Below are positions 10,201-21,659 of a stretch of DNA of 64,000 nt, piece by piece; position 1 is the first letter of the stretch, and each line of letters begins with the position of its first letter. The notes below the pieces were generated by a model that was not told the DNA's origin, made no database searches, and saw only the letters and a program-made list of their open reading frames with translations. The stretch is taken from contig NC_056416.1 in assembly GCF_905147365.1 (NCBI RefSeq), forward strand, positions 6,034,001-6,098,000, read 5' to 3'. The stretch comes from Aricia agestis (lineage: Eukaryota; Arthropoda; Insecta; Lepidoptera; Lycaenidae). The position numbers and the translations under genes were made by a program.

Positions 10201-13200
10201 CCGAGGCTTCGTTACGATGGAACGACCTTTGCGACATCCCAGACCCAGGTAACCACATCTGTGGATAGGAATATATATCCCAGCTCAAGCTATATCAGTA
10301 TCAATACCAACGTCGGTGGTTTTAAATGCTGTTAAAATTAAGTATAAATTAATTTAAAAATCTTGCTGTAGCCTGTTAAAGACGCGATAAAATCGTCTTA
10401 AGCATTGTTGGCATAATATAACGTAATGTTAGACATATAAGACATATAAGACACTAGATGTCCCGCGCGGCTTCGCCCGCGTATATTAGGAATTTCACAG
10501 AAACCGTACATATTCAAATAAAAATAGCTATAAGTACTCCTTCACGTGGTCTACTCTATATAAGTGCCAAATATTGCTCCAGTAGTTCGTGAGATAAACC
10601 CTTTCTAATATTTTCCCCGTTTTTACTACATTTTCCTGAGTTTTTTCGGTCGTATTAGTCTTAGCGTGATAATATAATATAATATAGCCTATAGCTTTAC
10701 TCGATAAATGCGATATCTAACACTGAAATAAGTTTTTAAATCGGACCTGTAGTTCCTGAGATTAGCGCATTCAAGCAAACATACTCTTCAGGTTTATAAT
10801 ATTAAGTATAGATTTTTTTAAATTATCGCTTGACAAACTCGAGCCTCGATCTTAAAGTCTATGAAAAGGCTCATAATCATGGGACGATGCATGGTATAAT
10901 ATTATGGTAGTGATGATGATGATGAATGTAATTTGCATAGTAGCATATGCTTTCCGTTCTTAAAACAACGCCGAAACTCCCAAACTTGTATCTATGAAGA
11001 ATCAGGAGATCTCTCAGCACCTTCCGAACCACGGTATACCAGGTGTACTTCGGTGCAAAATCTTACTTGTTTGTAGCATATGCTTAGAATACTTCTCACG
11101 AAACCGAAGTCACCACATGTTTCCCCATAAAATTTGAGGAGTTCCCTCGATTACTTATGGATCCTTCATCAGATCACCACTTTTGTGAATATAATACCAA
11201 ATTGGGATGATACCCTACATACCAAACGAAAAATTTTGAAAATCGGTTAACAAACGGCGGAGTAATCGTTGAACATAAGAAAACGAACATAACACCTCCC
11301 CCATTTTGAAAGTCGGTTAAAATTGTAGCCTATGTGTTATTCTGATGTATAAGCTATATTATTGTAAAGTTTCATTAAGATCCGTTCATTAGTTTTTGCG
11401 TGAAAGAGTAACAAACATCCATACATCCACACATCCATACATCCATACATCTATACATCCAAACAAACTTTTGCCTTTATAATATTAGTAGGATAATTTG
11501 ACAGCAGCAGGTTGTAACCAGGAGGGAGTTTAGTCCGTAGGTTACTGGGTAACAGCACAGTAAAGTTGGACATATCCTTATGGGCCGGTCAATAAGGAAT
11601 CCATGAGGATTCTCCCGCCCTCCCCGTGGACATACAAATTTTGATACTATTTTTACCTAATTCCTTCTTTAGGGGTGGAATTTTGAAAACTTCATTTTTA
11701 GCTGATGCCTAAATAATATAATATTTTAATCAGCACATGAATTGAATAACAAATTTTTTTTCAAATTAATCGTAGCACCATCTGTCAGGACAAACTAAAA
11801 TTGAAATAGAATAATATTGAATGCGATGATAGCGCCGTCCGCCGGATCTAATGTAAAACATTCCAAAATCAACAACTCCTTATAAATAAGAAATTAATTG
11901 AAAAAACATTTTCCAGTAGACCAAACTGTAAATCTAAACCATTCTCGAATCTCCACGAACACACACAAAAAATTTCATCAAAATTGGTCCAGTCGTTTAG
12001 GAGGAGTTCAGTCACATACACACGCACACAAGAAATATATATATTAAGATATAACACAGATAGTGAGTTATTCTTTTTGCTTTCTTGCTTTCACATTATA
12101 TAATTAAAATAATTTATCAGTCAGAGCATTAATTAACAGTATTCTTCTTCAGAGTATACATATTACGAGAAGACAGGCAGATGTTACAAATTACATCTCA
12201 CACCTAAGAACTGGAAAGACGCATACACCACCTGCAGCTACGAACAATCCAGACTTGCCGTTATTGATTCTGATGAGGAAGCCAACATCTTAGTAAACAT
12301 GATCAACAGTTCGCCCAAGGACCTAATAGATGGGGACTACTTAAGAGGGGCTGTTCATTTGGGCTTCAAATACCTCAATGGCTGGAAGACTTATCGAGGT
12401 TAGTCAAAAACTTCCGTACTGCAGTTAATATCACATTTGTTTTGTCAATCGGCTAGTTTGACGCGGAGACTAACATTGTACGATAATGTAGTTCACTCTC
12501 GTAGGAATTGATGAGATGGTCAATGTTATGGTTATAGTTAAGGCTAATTTAACTTAACCTTTTGACCACAGAATTCGACAGAAGACGTTGCTGGTCCGAC
12601 AAAGTTTTATAAGGCGGGGGCGCTGCTGGTAAAGGAGAACTGTCAAAAATGGCGTTTTTGTATGATGACAGCATTAGTTCCTTTTTTCGCCACGTGCATT
12701 TAAAACCTTGTCGAGCTCTATGGTTATGGTTAAGTATGGCGTCTTGATAGCGTCCATTTTTAACTTTAACCAAAGATTTGACATTTTGCATTGTAGTTAA
12801 AGTTATAGTTAAAGTTACAGTTATAGTTAAAGTAAGTTGGTGCAACCCGACCTAATTGTACCAATTTTTCTGGCATAAACTAAGTATCTCTCGGGAATTA
12901 AAGTCACACGAATAATGAGCCTAGCTTCAAAGTGTATCAGTATATTATATGGATGAATTGGTGACTCGGAATCGATGTAAACATTATCAAACACTAAAAT
13001 ATGTCCCACTGAACTTAGTATCACTTTCTTCCTAATAACCTTCCCTGGACATAGTAATTTGGAATTAGTTTTAGAATTAGTCAAGTCGCTTCAGCCATTC
13101 TTGAGTTTTGGCGAGCCTAACAAAATTTATGAATTTATTTAGATTTCTTTATGGTCCACAGGCACAGACTTGAGAAGCAACGGTTACGCGAAATGGGGCA

Positions 13201-13361
13201 AAGGTCAACCTGATGGTAGAGGCAATGAGACCTGCGGTTCCATGTTCTATAACGGACTGTTGAACGATATCAGCTGTGACGTCAAATGCTTCTTCATCTG
13301 TGAACACGAAATACGTTTGCTGCAGACTGCCTTGGATTACAAATTTGGCGAAGATGCGTAA
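7231..13361 (+). CDS. C-type lectin 1, secreted, two CRDs (immulectin-like)
   Basis: Five coding exons: 7231-7282, 8488-8748, 10054-10248, 12153-12398 and 13162-13361. All introns are GT-AG in phase 1, and the sum is 954 nt for 317 residues. Residues 1-17 form a hydrophobic signal peptide (MFTKCLLLVLLYSFSIT). CRD1 is short-form with four cysteines. It carries EPN at 119-121, an acidic residue before C129, and LND at 138-140 in place of the usual WND, so a calcium/mannose-type site looks intact. CRD2 is long-form with an extra N-terminal cysteine pair (LCDIPDP and GRCYKLH) and has QPD at 267-269 with LND at 284-287, a galactose-type motif. Lepidopteran relatives bind microbial surface sugars in haemolymph and promote melanisation or phagocytosis; that role is inferred. 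Introns hold MITEs, two Helitrons and a SINE-like copy. Exon ends are predicted by paralogy, without transcript support. Confidence 0.92.
7406..7432. promoter_or_regulatory. conserved intron-1 block (lectin 1 copy)
   Basis: aataacaggattttatttga followed by ggtcatg, nearly the same as blocks in intron 1 of lectins 3 and 4. It includes an AGGTCA nuclear-receptor-type half site. Function is unknown; it may only reflect shared ancestry. Confidence 0.4.
7796..8107 (+). mobile_element. SINE-like retroposon, copy 1 (lectin 1 intron 1)
   Basis: Starts acgtgggagagccatgtttc, has a pyrimidine-rich centre (ccctacccttttcccttccc) and the landmark gcaacgcacctgcagctctt, and ends in an A-rich tail. Other copies are at 15835-16176 (-), 38805-39095 (+) and 55349-55622 (-). 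No coding frame is conserved between copies. It could be a SINE or the 3' end of a longer non-LTR element. Confidence 0.75.
8772..8916. mobile_element. Harbinger-like MITE, 145 bp, TTA target duplication
   Basis: Inverted ends GGGCCTGTTTCACCACTT and AAGTGGTGAAACAGGCCC are flanked on both sides by TTA. A TWA duplication with G-rich ends fits PIF/Harbinger. It sits 23 bp after the exon 2 donor of lectin 1. Confidence 0.85.
9522..9713 (+). mobile_element. short non-autonomous Helitron, 192 bp
   Basis: Starts TCTTATATCTTTAAACGAGC after an A and ends with the hairpin ccgagcaaagctcgg, then tcaaatagCTAG followed by T. Related pieces are at 42190-42388 (-), 55746-55790 and the last bases of the window (from about 63977). 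Lies in lectin 1 intron 2. Confidence 0.85.
10454..11493 (-). mobile_element. non-autonomous Helitron, 1.04 kb (lectin 1 intron 3)
   Basis: On the minus strand it starts TCCTACTAATATTATAAAGG at 11493 and ends cgcgggcgaagccgcgcggg, acatCTAG at 10454. No helicase coding remains. A closely similar copy in the same orientation lies at 22490-23552 in lectin 4 intron 1. Confidence 0.85.
12510..12846. mobile_element. MITE of the 'ggttgcaccaactta' family, copy 1
   Basis: Shares caaagttttata, gcgggggcgctgctggtaaa and the right end gttatagttaaagtaagttg/gtgcaacc with copies at 53915-54222 and 59486-59854. The terminal parts are runs of TTAAAGTTA-type repeats that form inverted arms. Lies in lectin 1 intron 4. 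Confidence 0.7.
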
Positions 13362-13807
13362 CCTAGACTCTAGAGAAGTTGTTTGTTGGGGCGACAGTTG
13401 AATAAGTGCCAAATATCGATGCAGGATTAGAAAGTGTTGTGGGGTTTTGTACATAAAGTGAATGGAAAGTTTAAAACTGCGAACAGACTACTAAGTTTTA
13501 AAATAATGAATAAAGGAAATGATGCATGACAAAACGTCTGTTCTTAATAACACCTTGCCCTTTTTATAGCTCTCCAATTATAAATAAATCAATGAATTAA
13601 AATATATTTATTTAACTACACTTTATACATCTATTAGCACTATTAAACGGTAATTATAATTTTTCCAATACAAAATCTGTGTTTGTTTATTGTTAGAAAT
13701 GTTCTCTACATTAGAATATAATTTATTATGTATTTCAATTAATGTAGCCTTCTAATGGAGAAAATTTAAAATAGTGCGAAGTCGTCGTGAAAATCATGAG
13801 TTCATTT

Positions 13808-14460
13808 TTAGGGTTCCGTACCAAAAGGGTAAAAACGGGACCCTATTACTAAGATTTCGATGTCTGTCCGTTTGTCTGTCTATCTGTCTGTCCGTCTGTC
13901 TGTCTGTATGTCGCCAGGCTGTTTCTCAAGAACCTCTATAGCTAAACTTCTTAATTTTTTACAGATTGTGGATATCAGTTGCCGCTATAACAACAAATAC
14001 TAAAAACAAAATAATATTAATATTTATGGGGGGTTCCCATAGAACAAACATGATTTTTAGGGTTCCGTGCCCAAAGGGTAAAAACGGGACCCTATTACTA
14101 AGACTTCGTTGTCTGTCCGTCTGTCTGTCTGTGTGTCTCCAGGCTATAACTCAAAAACCGCTATAGCTAGACTTCTTAATTTTTTAGAGATTGTAGGTAT
14201 CAGTTGCCGCTATAACAACAAATACTAAAAACAAAATAATATTAATATTTAAGGGGGGCTCCCGTACAACAAACATGATTTTTTAAGCATTATTTGCTCG
14301 ATATCAATAATGGCACTTGAAATTTTCACAAAGGCCTTAAATATAAGTTTGATTTAATAGTTAATAATAATATTTAAATAAAATAAATCCCATACAAAAA
14401 CACCATTTTTGCCCTATTTTCGCTCTATAACGGTACGGAACCCTTCGTGCGCGACTCACT
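13808..14460 (+). repeat. interspersed repeat ('agggttccgta' family) with internal duplication
   Basis: Two starts (agggttccgtaccaaaaggg at 13809 and agggttccgtgcccaaaggg at 14059), each followed by a (GTCT)n run and gctataacaacaaatactaa. The end is acggtacggaacccttcgtg at about 14430-14450. Other copies are at 24268-24869 (inverted) and 60389-60810. The open frame across 13966-14166 is repeat sequence. Confidence 0.75.
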
Positions 14461-14493
14461 GGTTAAATATTTAACCCTAAAAATGTTGATTTC

Positions 14494-14783
14494 GGCCCGC
14501 GACACCAAGACCATAACGTGTTAGTAGCCCGTATAAAAAAAAGGTTGAGTACCACTGTGTTTGAGTGTAGAGACTGTAGAGCCGCTATCCCAACCCGCGA
14601 CTTTATATTTTGTGGCCCGCGTGATGTTAAGCTATTTGCACTTTTAAATCGTTAATTTTGAAGAATGTTATTTTATAACCCTAAAAAAATTTTGTTGCGG
14701 CCCGCGACACCAAGACCAAAACGTGTTTGTAGCCCGTATAAAAAAAAGGTTGAGTACCACTGTGTTTGAGTGTAGAGACTGTA
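14494..14783. repeat. direct duplication carrying two hAT-type ends upstream of lectin 2
   Basis: About 85 bp (cggcccgcgacaccaagacc to gtgtagagactgtaga) occurs at about 14494-14580 and again at about 14695-14783. On the minus strand each copy ends in CAGTGGTACTCAACCTTTTT, a sequence close to known hAT transposon termini, at 14556 and 14762. Both are followed by the same tgtttgag. The second copy lies 64 bp before the lectin 2 start codon. Confidence 0.65.
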
Positions 14784-14846
14784 GACAGTAGACACACAAG
14801 TCACAACCCAGTCTCAGTCGCGCTCTCGGCTTCCTCATAGGTGATA

Positions 14847-17626
14847 ATGTTCACTAAAGTGTTATTTATATCTTGTGTTTTTATAATAATAAGTAAGTTT
14901 ATCAGTTACACTTACAATTATATCGTTAGTTAACTTCAAATGTGATTATGGGGTGTCCAAATCAATTTAAATATATGTTTCTGACCGTCCGTGTTTCTGA
15001 CATTTAATCCGACTTTGTACAAAACATTTTAGACGGAAAATCTGACAAATTCTTCCGAAAAGATTATCAATATCTTGAAGAAACACGAAGTTTTTACAAG
15101 TTCCAAACCATTCGCAAATCCTGGCGAGATGCGAAGAGCACCTGTGAGCTGGAGGGAGCCACTCTCTTCTACCCTCAGGACGAGGAGGAGGCCAAGGCAG
15201 TCATATCCTATTGGAATGCCACTCAGAATTATCGTTGGATTTACATTGGAATTTCCGCTCCCATTGTGAACGAAGTTTTTGAAACAGTTGATGGTATATT
15301 TTTTTAGATATATATTTTAATATTCTAACCTAAATCAGTAAGCATAATCTTATGAGGCATCGTATCACAAGGTATAAGGTGCTAGAATTTCTTTACTAGG
15401 AGCAATTTCATCAAAGAAATATGGAACACGTTCAGTGCATACTGAACCGGTTCTATGTATAAGTGCGTTTATTTATGACACCGAATTGCATTTCACCAAC
15501 ATAAACTAAACGCATTCACAGCTAATTCGAGTTTTATAAATCCCCTCTAAGGTTTGCATCAAAGCTACCGTTTCGCTTTACATAATCAAGTGCACATGCC
15601 GACGTCCATGATACATTATTTTCTAAAAAAAAAAAAATTTTTCATTTCGAGACCTCTCAAGCCCAAAGCGGTCGCATGCGAGTGCGATTACAATAGATTT
15701 CCAAGAATCCGCGATCGAGGGATCATCCTCAAGGGCATGAAAGAGCTTTTCGTTTTTAAGTTGAAGAGGTGGAAGTTTTTATTTAAGTATCTCCATACCA
15801 TTTTTTTTTGTTTAAGAGGTAACAGATAAACATCCTTTTTTTTTTTATTATGAAATAAGGTGGCAAACGAGCAAACGGGTCACCTGATGGAAAGCAACTT
15901 CCGTCGCCCATGGACACTCGCAGCATCAGAAGAGCTGCAAGTGCGTTGCCGGCCTTTTAAGAGGGAATAGGGTAATACGGGAGGGTAGGGAAGGGAAGGG
16001 AATAGTTGAGGGTAGGGAAGAGAATAGGGTAGGGGTTAGGGGATTGGGCCTCCGGTAAACTCACTCACTCGGCGAAACACAGTTTGCGCTGTTTCACGCC
16101 GGTTTTCTGTGAGAACGTGGTATTTATCCGGTCGAGCCGGCCCATTCGTGTCGAAGCATGGCGCTCCCACGTCAAATTTTTTAACGATCACTTTCGTATA
16201 AATTATAATATTATTATGGATATGTTGGTGCTACATTTGGAGCCGTATAGAAAACTTATATTTAAGCCTCCGATTTTTTAAGGTCTACCTATAGAAGATG
16301 TGTATGGCAAATGGGGTCCTGGGCAGCCAAAAGGTGGCTCGCACAAGTGCGTGATATTGAGACGCGAAGGATTCCTTGCCGATGCCGAGTGCGAACTACC
16401 CTGGGTCTACATGTGCAAGAAGACCGAGGCATCATTGCGATGGAACGACCTTTGCAATATTCCAGATCCAGGTATTTATGCTACACTCCTGTTTTAAATT
16501 AAATTAGCAAAAATATAAAAATATGAACCAAGACTGTATAGCTACTAGGGGCATTTTCTACCAGGCAACCTCGCGACAGGCCAACGTCCAGTGCTGATCT
16601 ATTATTTAAATATTATGTCTGGTGATTTTAAAAATTTACGCGATTTGCAACCCACATTCAAAGGTCCATTTTCATCAATAACGACTGTTAAAGTTAATGC
16701 TCGAATTAGTATTACGTTACCTCTTTTATTTTTCATATTATGAATGAAAGAGAAGACATGACATTTCAACAAGCTGTTAACACTAACAGACGTTTGTGAA
16801 GTTGGGCGTAACTCTGTAAAAGAATAAAGCATATTGTGCTATTTTTTAGCAGTCTAAAGGTTATAATATAAATAAATAATATTTTTGCAGAATACACATA
16901 TTACCAGAAGACTGGAAGATGTTACAAATTACATCTCACTCCAAAGAATTGGGCAGATTCCTACATCACCTGTAGTATGGAACAGTCCAGACTTGCCGTT
17001 ATCAATTCGGATGAAGAAGCCAATATACTAGTAGACATAATTAAGAATTCACCAAAGGATCTAATAGATGGAGACTACTTAAGAGATGCAGTTTATTTGG
17101 GTTTCAAGTTCGATGACGGATGGAAGACTTATGTTGGTATGTAAAAAAGTATACATTCAAGGAATCTTTCTATCTTTAGATATTAAGCCATAATAACCAA
17201 TAAATAATATATTTTTCACTCCTGCAATGTTTTTTTGGTATCGATAAGTAGTTATTAAATATAACTACTTATCGATACCAAAAAAACATTGTAGGAGTGA
17301 AAAATATATTAATTGAATAGTTATATTCTCTATTCTAACAATACTTATTTTAAATTCTTGTCAAAAAGTAGCTAATATTGTTGTCAATGATACTCAATGA
17401 ATGTCCTACAGGTACAGATTTAAGAAGTAGCGGCTATGTCAAATGGGGTCCAGGTCTACCTGAAGATAGAGGCAACAGGACCTGCGGCGGGATGTTCTAC
17501 GACGGGCTGCTGAACGCCGTAAGCTGCGACGACAAAGCCTTCTTCATCTGTGAACACGAAATACGTTTGCTGCAGACTGCTTTAGATTACAAATTTGGCG
17601 AAGAAAATGCTGTTCAGCATGGCTAA
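14847..17626 (+). CDS. C-type lectin 2, secreted, two CRDs, atypical sugar motifs
   Basis: Exons 14847-14892, 15033-15293, 16283-16471, 16891-17136 and 17412-17626, all phase-1 GT-AG junctions; 957 nt, 318 residues. The signal peptide is MFTKVLFISCVFIIIN. CRD1 keeps its four cysteines but reads QPK at 117-119 and LAD at 134-136, where active lectins have EPN or QPD and WND. The calcium ligands are largely lost and classical sugar binding by CRD1 is unlikely. Exon 3 is 6 nt shorter than in lectin 1. CRD2 reads LPE at 263-265 and LNA in place of LND, also non-canonical, and ends in LLQTALDYKFGEE. It may act without calcium, bind another ligand, or work as a partner of other lectins; none of this can be told from sequence. 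Intron 1 is only 140 bp. AATAAA overlaps the stop codon. Confidence 0.92.
15835..16176 (-). mobile_element. SINE-like retroposon, copy 2 (lectin 2 intron 2)
   Basis: Inverted copy of the family at 7796. The poly(T) at about 15835-15848 is its A tail on the minus strand, and it ends ggcgctcccacgtc. The purine-rich centre is expanded with gggaaggg repeats. It lies about 100 bp before exon 3. Confidence 0.75.
17206..17310. repeat. near-perfect hairpin, 50-bp arms, 5-bp loop
   Basis: Arms 17206-17255 and 17261-17310 are inverted copies with one mismatch (ctgc versus gtag), separated by taaat. Lies in lectin 2 intron 4. No target duplication was found. Confidence 0.9.
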
Positions 17627-18154
17627 ATAAAGACTTGTTTGAATATACAGTTCTTTGTGATTTTGATTAAAATTAAATATAAGATAAGAGAAGAGTGAAC
17701 GTCTAATTTATTTAAATAAAAAACTTAAGTAAAGTAGTAAGTACCCAGTAAAGTAAAAGTTATAGACCTAGTAAAATAATTTTACAATAAATAATTATTT
17801 TATCCATTTACCTCCACACATTCAAAATTGTAGTCACATTATTTCGGGCTTTACATGAAAAATGAATAATTACTTTGCGAGCTAATGACGATAAATTAAA
17901 GCTAACACAATCGATCACGCAACTGACAGTAACAGGATTTAAATCGCTTTATCTATTTGGAAGCAATGATTCTACGGATGACACGAAAGGTGGTTCCATA
18001 TACAGCTACACACATTGACAAAATACCATGATTTCCAAATATGTACAAAAGGATCACCCTAAATTACCAACAAAGCAAAAAACAAAAGATGACATTATCG
18101 TCTGTTGGTTCAATATTGAATACATAATATGTGAGTGATGCTAAATTGAACCCT

Positions 18155-18165
18155 GGGGTATTCCC
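18155..18165 (+). promoter_or_regulatory. candidate kappaB site upstream of lectin 3
   Basis: GGGGTATTCCC fits the GGGRNNYYCC pattern bound by insect Rel proteins (Dorsal, Relish). It lies 286-296 bp upstream of the lectin 3 start codon. The matching position upstream of lectin 4 (ctgaggtatcaatag) does not keep the motif. A chance match is possible. Confidence 0.4.
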
Positions 18166-18399
18166 AGCCATTCTGAATAATGTTTACGTTTAATCCTTCG
18201 ATTGTGGATTCTTGGAAATCTATTGTTATTCTATTGTGTCTCGCTCACCAGTGAGCTTATGGGGCTTGATGGGTTAAATCAACCATTAACGATACGAAAT
18301 TTTGGTTGTACCGAAAAAGGTGATAAAATAAAAATTCACAATCATGATAATACCTGTTTCATCTCAGCACCGTACAGTTTACCTGGTTCGTGTTCACAT

Positions 18400-18450
18400 G
18401 ACGCATCATAAATACGTGTAAGTGTGAGGAGCGAGGTTGTGTTCGCGATA
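18400..18450 (+). promoter_or_regulatory. leader shared by lectins 3 and 4
   Basis: The stretch from acgcatcataaatacgtgta through gcgaggttgtgttcgcga, just before the start codon, is almost the same as 21603-21652 before lectin 4. It probably covers the 5' UTR and perhaps the transcription start of both genes. Confidence 0.5.
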
Positions 18451-21057
18451 ATGATCAAATGGTTCCTCCTTCTCGCTTGCGTCTACATAATAGGTAAGTT
18501 TACTGTTTAACAGTATCTGATAGTGTCCAAATCAATGCTCAACACATTTGATTTTTTTATTTTATTTTTCATATTTAACTTAAAAGTCTTTGTATAAGCG
18601 TATTCAATTGTGTTTCTTAGCCTTTTTTCGCCAAGCTCTAAGAGCTCAAGCTAAGAATTTATGAAACTCAAGAATTTATTATCTTATTAATTTAAGTATT
18701 GTAATCCAAAACTGCCAAAACATGAACAATTACATAGTTTTGAAACTTACTCCTCCAGGACCAAAATTTTTGTATCTTCTAACTTACTTATTAATAATAA
18801 CAAGATTTATTTGAGGTCATGTCACAAATATACTTTGGCATTTACTTGCAATAAGGAAACACAAGAAGTCGTAATCTTCATTCATCATCATCTATTAGTA
18901 GAATTCACAGAAATGGATAGTAGAATTAGAATTTGATAATTTTAGATTTTTGAAGTTACTTTTAAAATTTTCTTATTCATTAAATTGTAGATTGCAGACC
19001 TGAAAAATTTTTTAGAAAAGGTTACAAATATCTAGAAGAAACAAAGAGTTTTTATAAAATACAAACGGTACGTAAAAAATGGCAAGAAGCAAAAACCACG
19101 TGTGAGCTAGAGGGAGCTACTCTCTACTACCCTCGCGATGAAGACGAAGACAGTGCTGTGATGGCCTATTGGAATGCTACACAGACCTTTCAATGGATTT
19201 ACATTGGCATTTCAACACCTCACGCTTTAGAAATATTCGAAACAGTTGATGGTGTGTATTATTATGTAGATAAAACTTATAATTCTAAAATTTCATAAAA
19301 ATTAACAGGACATCTTACACCGAGCATATCTTCTAATAATTTATTATTACCTTACGTTTACAAGTCACAAAAAATTGGCAATTCTAAAAATAATATTTTA
19401 TCATAAAGGTTTGGGAATAGACGACGTGTACGATAACTGGGCGCCCGGGGAGCCCAATCGTGCTGTAGGAGATGAAGAGTGCGTAACGTTGAAAAATGTG
19501 CAGGCAAAAGGACGCCTTATTTATGACAGTTGCTTAAAGAACTTGCCCTACATATGTAAGAAAACTGAGGCATCGCTACGCTGGAACGACCAGTGCGACA
19601 TCCCAGATCCAGGTAAAATTAGCTGATATTATCGGCTACGATTTATCGGTGTCATTAAACATCACGTTCATATGGCCCGCCCATGGAGGAAAATATAATT
19701 TAAGTATTGCTTTTTTCTAAAATTGAAATACTTTAATTACAATTTTAAAACAAACATTTTTAGAGTATATTTTCAGCGAAAAGACTGGCAGGTGTTATAA
19801 GTTACATCTGACACCTAAGACCTGGGCGAATGCTTACATCACCTGTGTAACGGAGCAGTCGAGACTTGCAGTTATAAATTCAGACGTTGAAGCCAGTGTA
19901 CTTGTGGATATCATTAAAAATTCATTCACGGATCTAATAGATGGAAATTACTTGAGAGGAACAGCTTATCTGGGATTTAAATACGACGATGGATGGAAAA
20001 CTTATTTAGGTAAGTAGAAGAATTCTCATCGTGATCGTGCCATAAGCTAATAAAAATCAATAAATTAACTACTATTTCTCTCAAAGCCGTAATAAGTATT
20101 ATTTACAAAATGTAAGCTAATAAAGTAGTTATTAGAGCACTAAGGCACACACCGAATATCATAATAATATGTTATGACCATAAAGTTAATATACCTAGCG
20201 GAATAGAGCAACAATCTCGAGCTGTCAAACGAAACCGAAATTGGTTTCATCTGTGTGTAAAAATATGTGTACCTACGTATACTTTTACACAAGCATGATT
20301 GAACATGATTTCTATGAGATTAAATTGTCAACGTGCGGCACGTGCTGACTGGGCGTCAAAAAAGGAGTGCTGCTGACATATATCACACGTCTCTTTTTAC
20401 CACGCAGTGTTACTATTAGTTACATCTCTCTTGCTCAGGCCTTTGTTTCTCTATTCCGCTAGGAATATTAACTGTATGGTTATGACTTATGATAAACGAC
20501 GCGTGACTAATAATAGACCTATTTACTTTACTTACGGGAAGTAAAATTTCTGGAGATGATTCATATATTATGATGCACGGTTAACGATTTATTAACGATG
20601 TTTTGCATATTAAGATAGCGTCGCTCGATGCTTACACCAAGGTGCTAGACAGGTTTAGTTAATCTGCTTAGTCCATATTTATTAATGAACGATGTTCTTC
20701 CTCATTAAATGCGGGGTTAGTTACTTTGGACTTTGGATTAGGTGATGTACTTGTCACTTACTTTAAAGTAACTATATTTGGAGTAGTAATAGGAACTAGA
20801 TTCGAATGTAATGTAGAGATTGTAATTAATAAGGCTATTAGACTTGATGATAATATTTTTATTAAAAATTTATCCGTTTCCGTGCCACAGGTGGAGATTT
20901 AATAAGTAGCGGCTATGCTAAATGGGGTCAAGGTCTACCTGAAGGTAGAGGCAACAGGACCTGCGGCGGGATGTTTTACGACGGGCTGCTGAATGCCGTC
21001 AGTTGTGACGCAAAAACCTTCTTCATCTGCGAACACGAAATACGTTCAATGCAATGA
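18451..21057 (+). CDS. C-type lectin 3, secreted, two CRDs, short C-terminus
   Basis: Exons 18451-18493, 18991-19251, 19409-19612, 19764-20009 and 20891-21057; 921 nt, 306 residues. The signal peptide MIKWFLLLACVYII is followed by DCRPEKFFRK, which adds a cysteine near the mature N-terminus that lectins 1, 2, 5 and 6 lack. CRD1 has EPN at 116-118 but LIYDSC where WND is expected, and a 9-nt longer exon 3 than lectin 1. CRD2 has LPE at 267-269 and LNA. Exon 5 begins G|GTGGAGAT, giving GG where lectins 1, 2 and 4 have GT. The protein stops at IRSMQ, losing the LLQTALDYKFG tail of lectins 1, 2 and 4 through a local change just after the last CRD cysteine. Intron 4 carries a complete hAT-like MITE. 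Confidence 0.92.
18796..18821. promoter_or_regulatory. conserved intron-1 block (lectin 3 copy)
   Basis: aataacaagatttatttgag followed by gtcatg. The similarity with lectin 4 continues downstream through actttggcatttac. Confidence 0.4.
20179..20478. mobile_element. hAT-like MITE, 300 bp, 8-bp target duplication GTTATGAC
   Basis: Inverted ends CATAAAGTTAATATACCTAG and its inverse (ctctattccgctaggaatattaactgtatg). The 8 bases on each side, 20171-20178 and 20479-20486, are both GTTATGAC. The sister copy at 28596-28891 has its own, different 8-bp duplication. Eight-base duplications fit the hAT superfamily. Inside lectin 3 intron 4. Confidence 0.93.
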
Positions 21058-21659
21058 TAATAAATAAGGAATGGCTCATAACCCGAATACCCCTTTACGT
21101 AATCTTAGGCCACATCACAGTGCAGTGAGAATAAATGAAGTGCATCCAAAATAAAGTGATTCAGATTTTTTTATTTCCTAATCATGCCATTACAATTAAA
21201 ATACAAAACAAAGCCACGATTTATCGTAAGACACAATAAGTATCAAATACACAAACACTAACTACACGTTAGCACTAAGCACATCTCTGTTTTTAGGGAC
21301 TAAAAGGATTTTACTGTTAAAATTACTAATAATAATTACTTTATAGTAATAATTATATTATTATTGAGTAGCCATCTTTTGGTTCTATATGAAAATGTGA
21401 GTGATGCTAATATTGATCACTGAGGTATCAATAGCATTTTTAAGTTTTGTTTATGTTTATGTTTATGTGTTTAATCAAAATTATAATTAGCTATAGGGAT
21501 CTTGGTTTTTAATAAAGAAGGCGGCACGAAAGCAGCAGAAATTCACACTGTGATAATACCAGTTTCATCTCAAGACGTTGTATCAGGTTCAGGGTTCATA
21601 TAACGCATCATACATACGTGTTAGTGTGAGGAGCGAGGTTGTGTTCGCGATCAATGATA

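Noticed and set aside
13855..14130. GTCT runs as an independent microsatellite locus
   Set aside because: They are an internal part of the 'agggttccgta' repeat family seen in several copies.
14525..14770. TATA box (gtataaaaaaaa) and initiator as a conventional promoter of lectin 2
   Set aside because: The sequence occurs twice and on the minus strand reads CAGTGGTACTCAACC, a hAT transposon end. I list it as a repeat and raise its promoter use only as a hypothesis.
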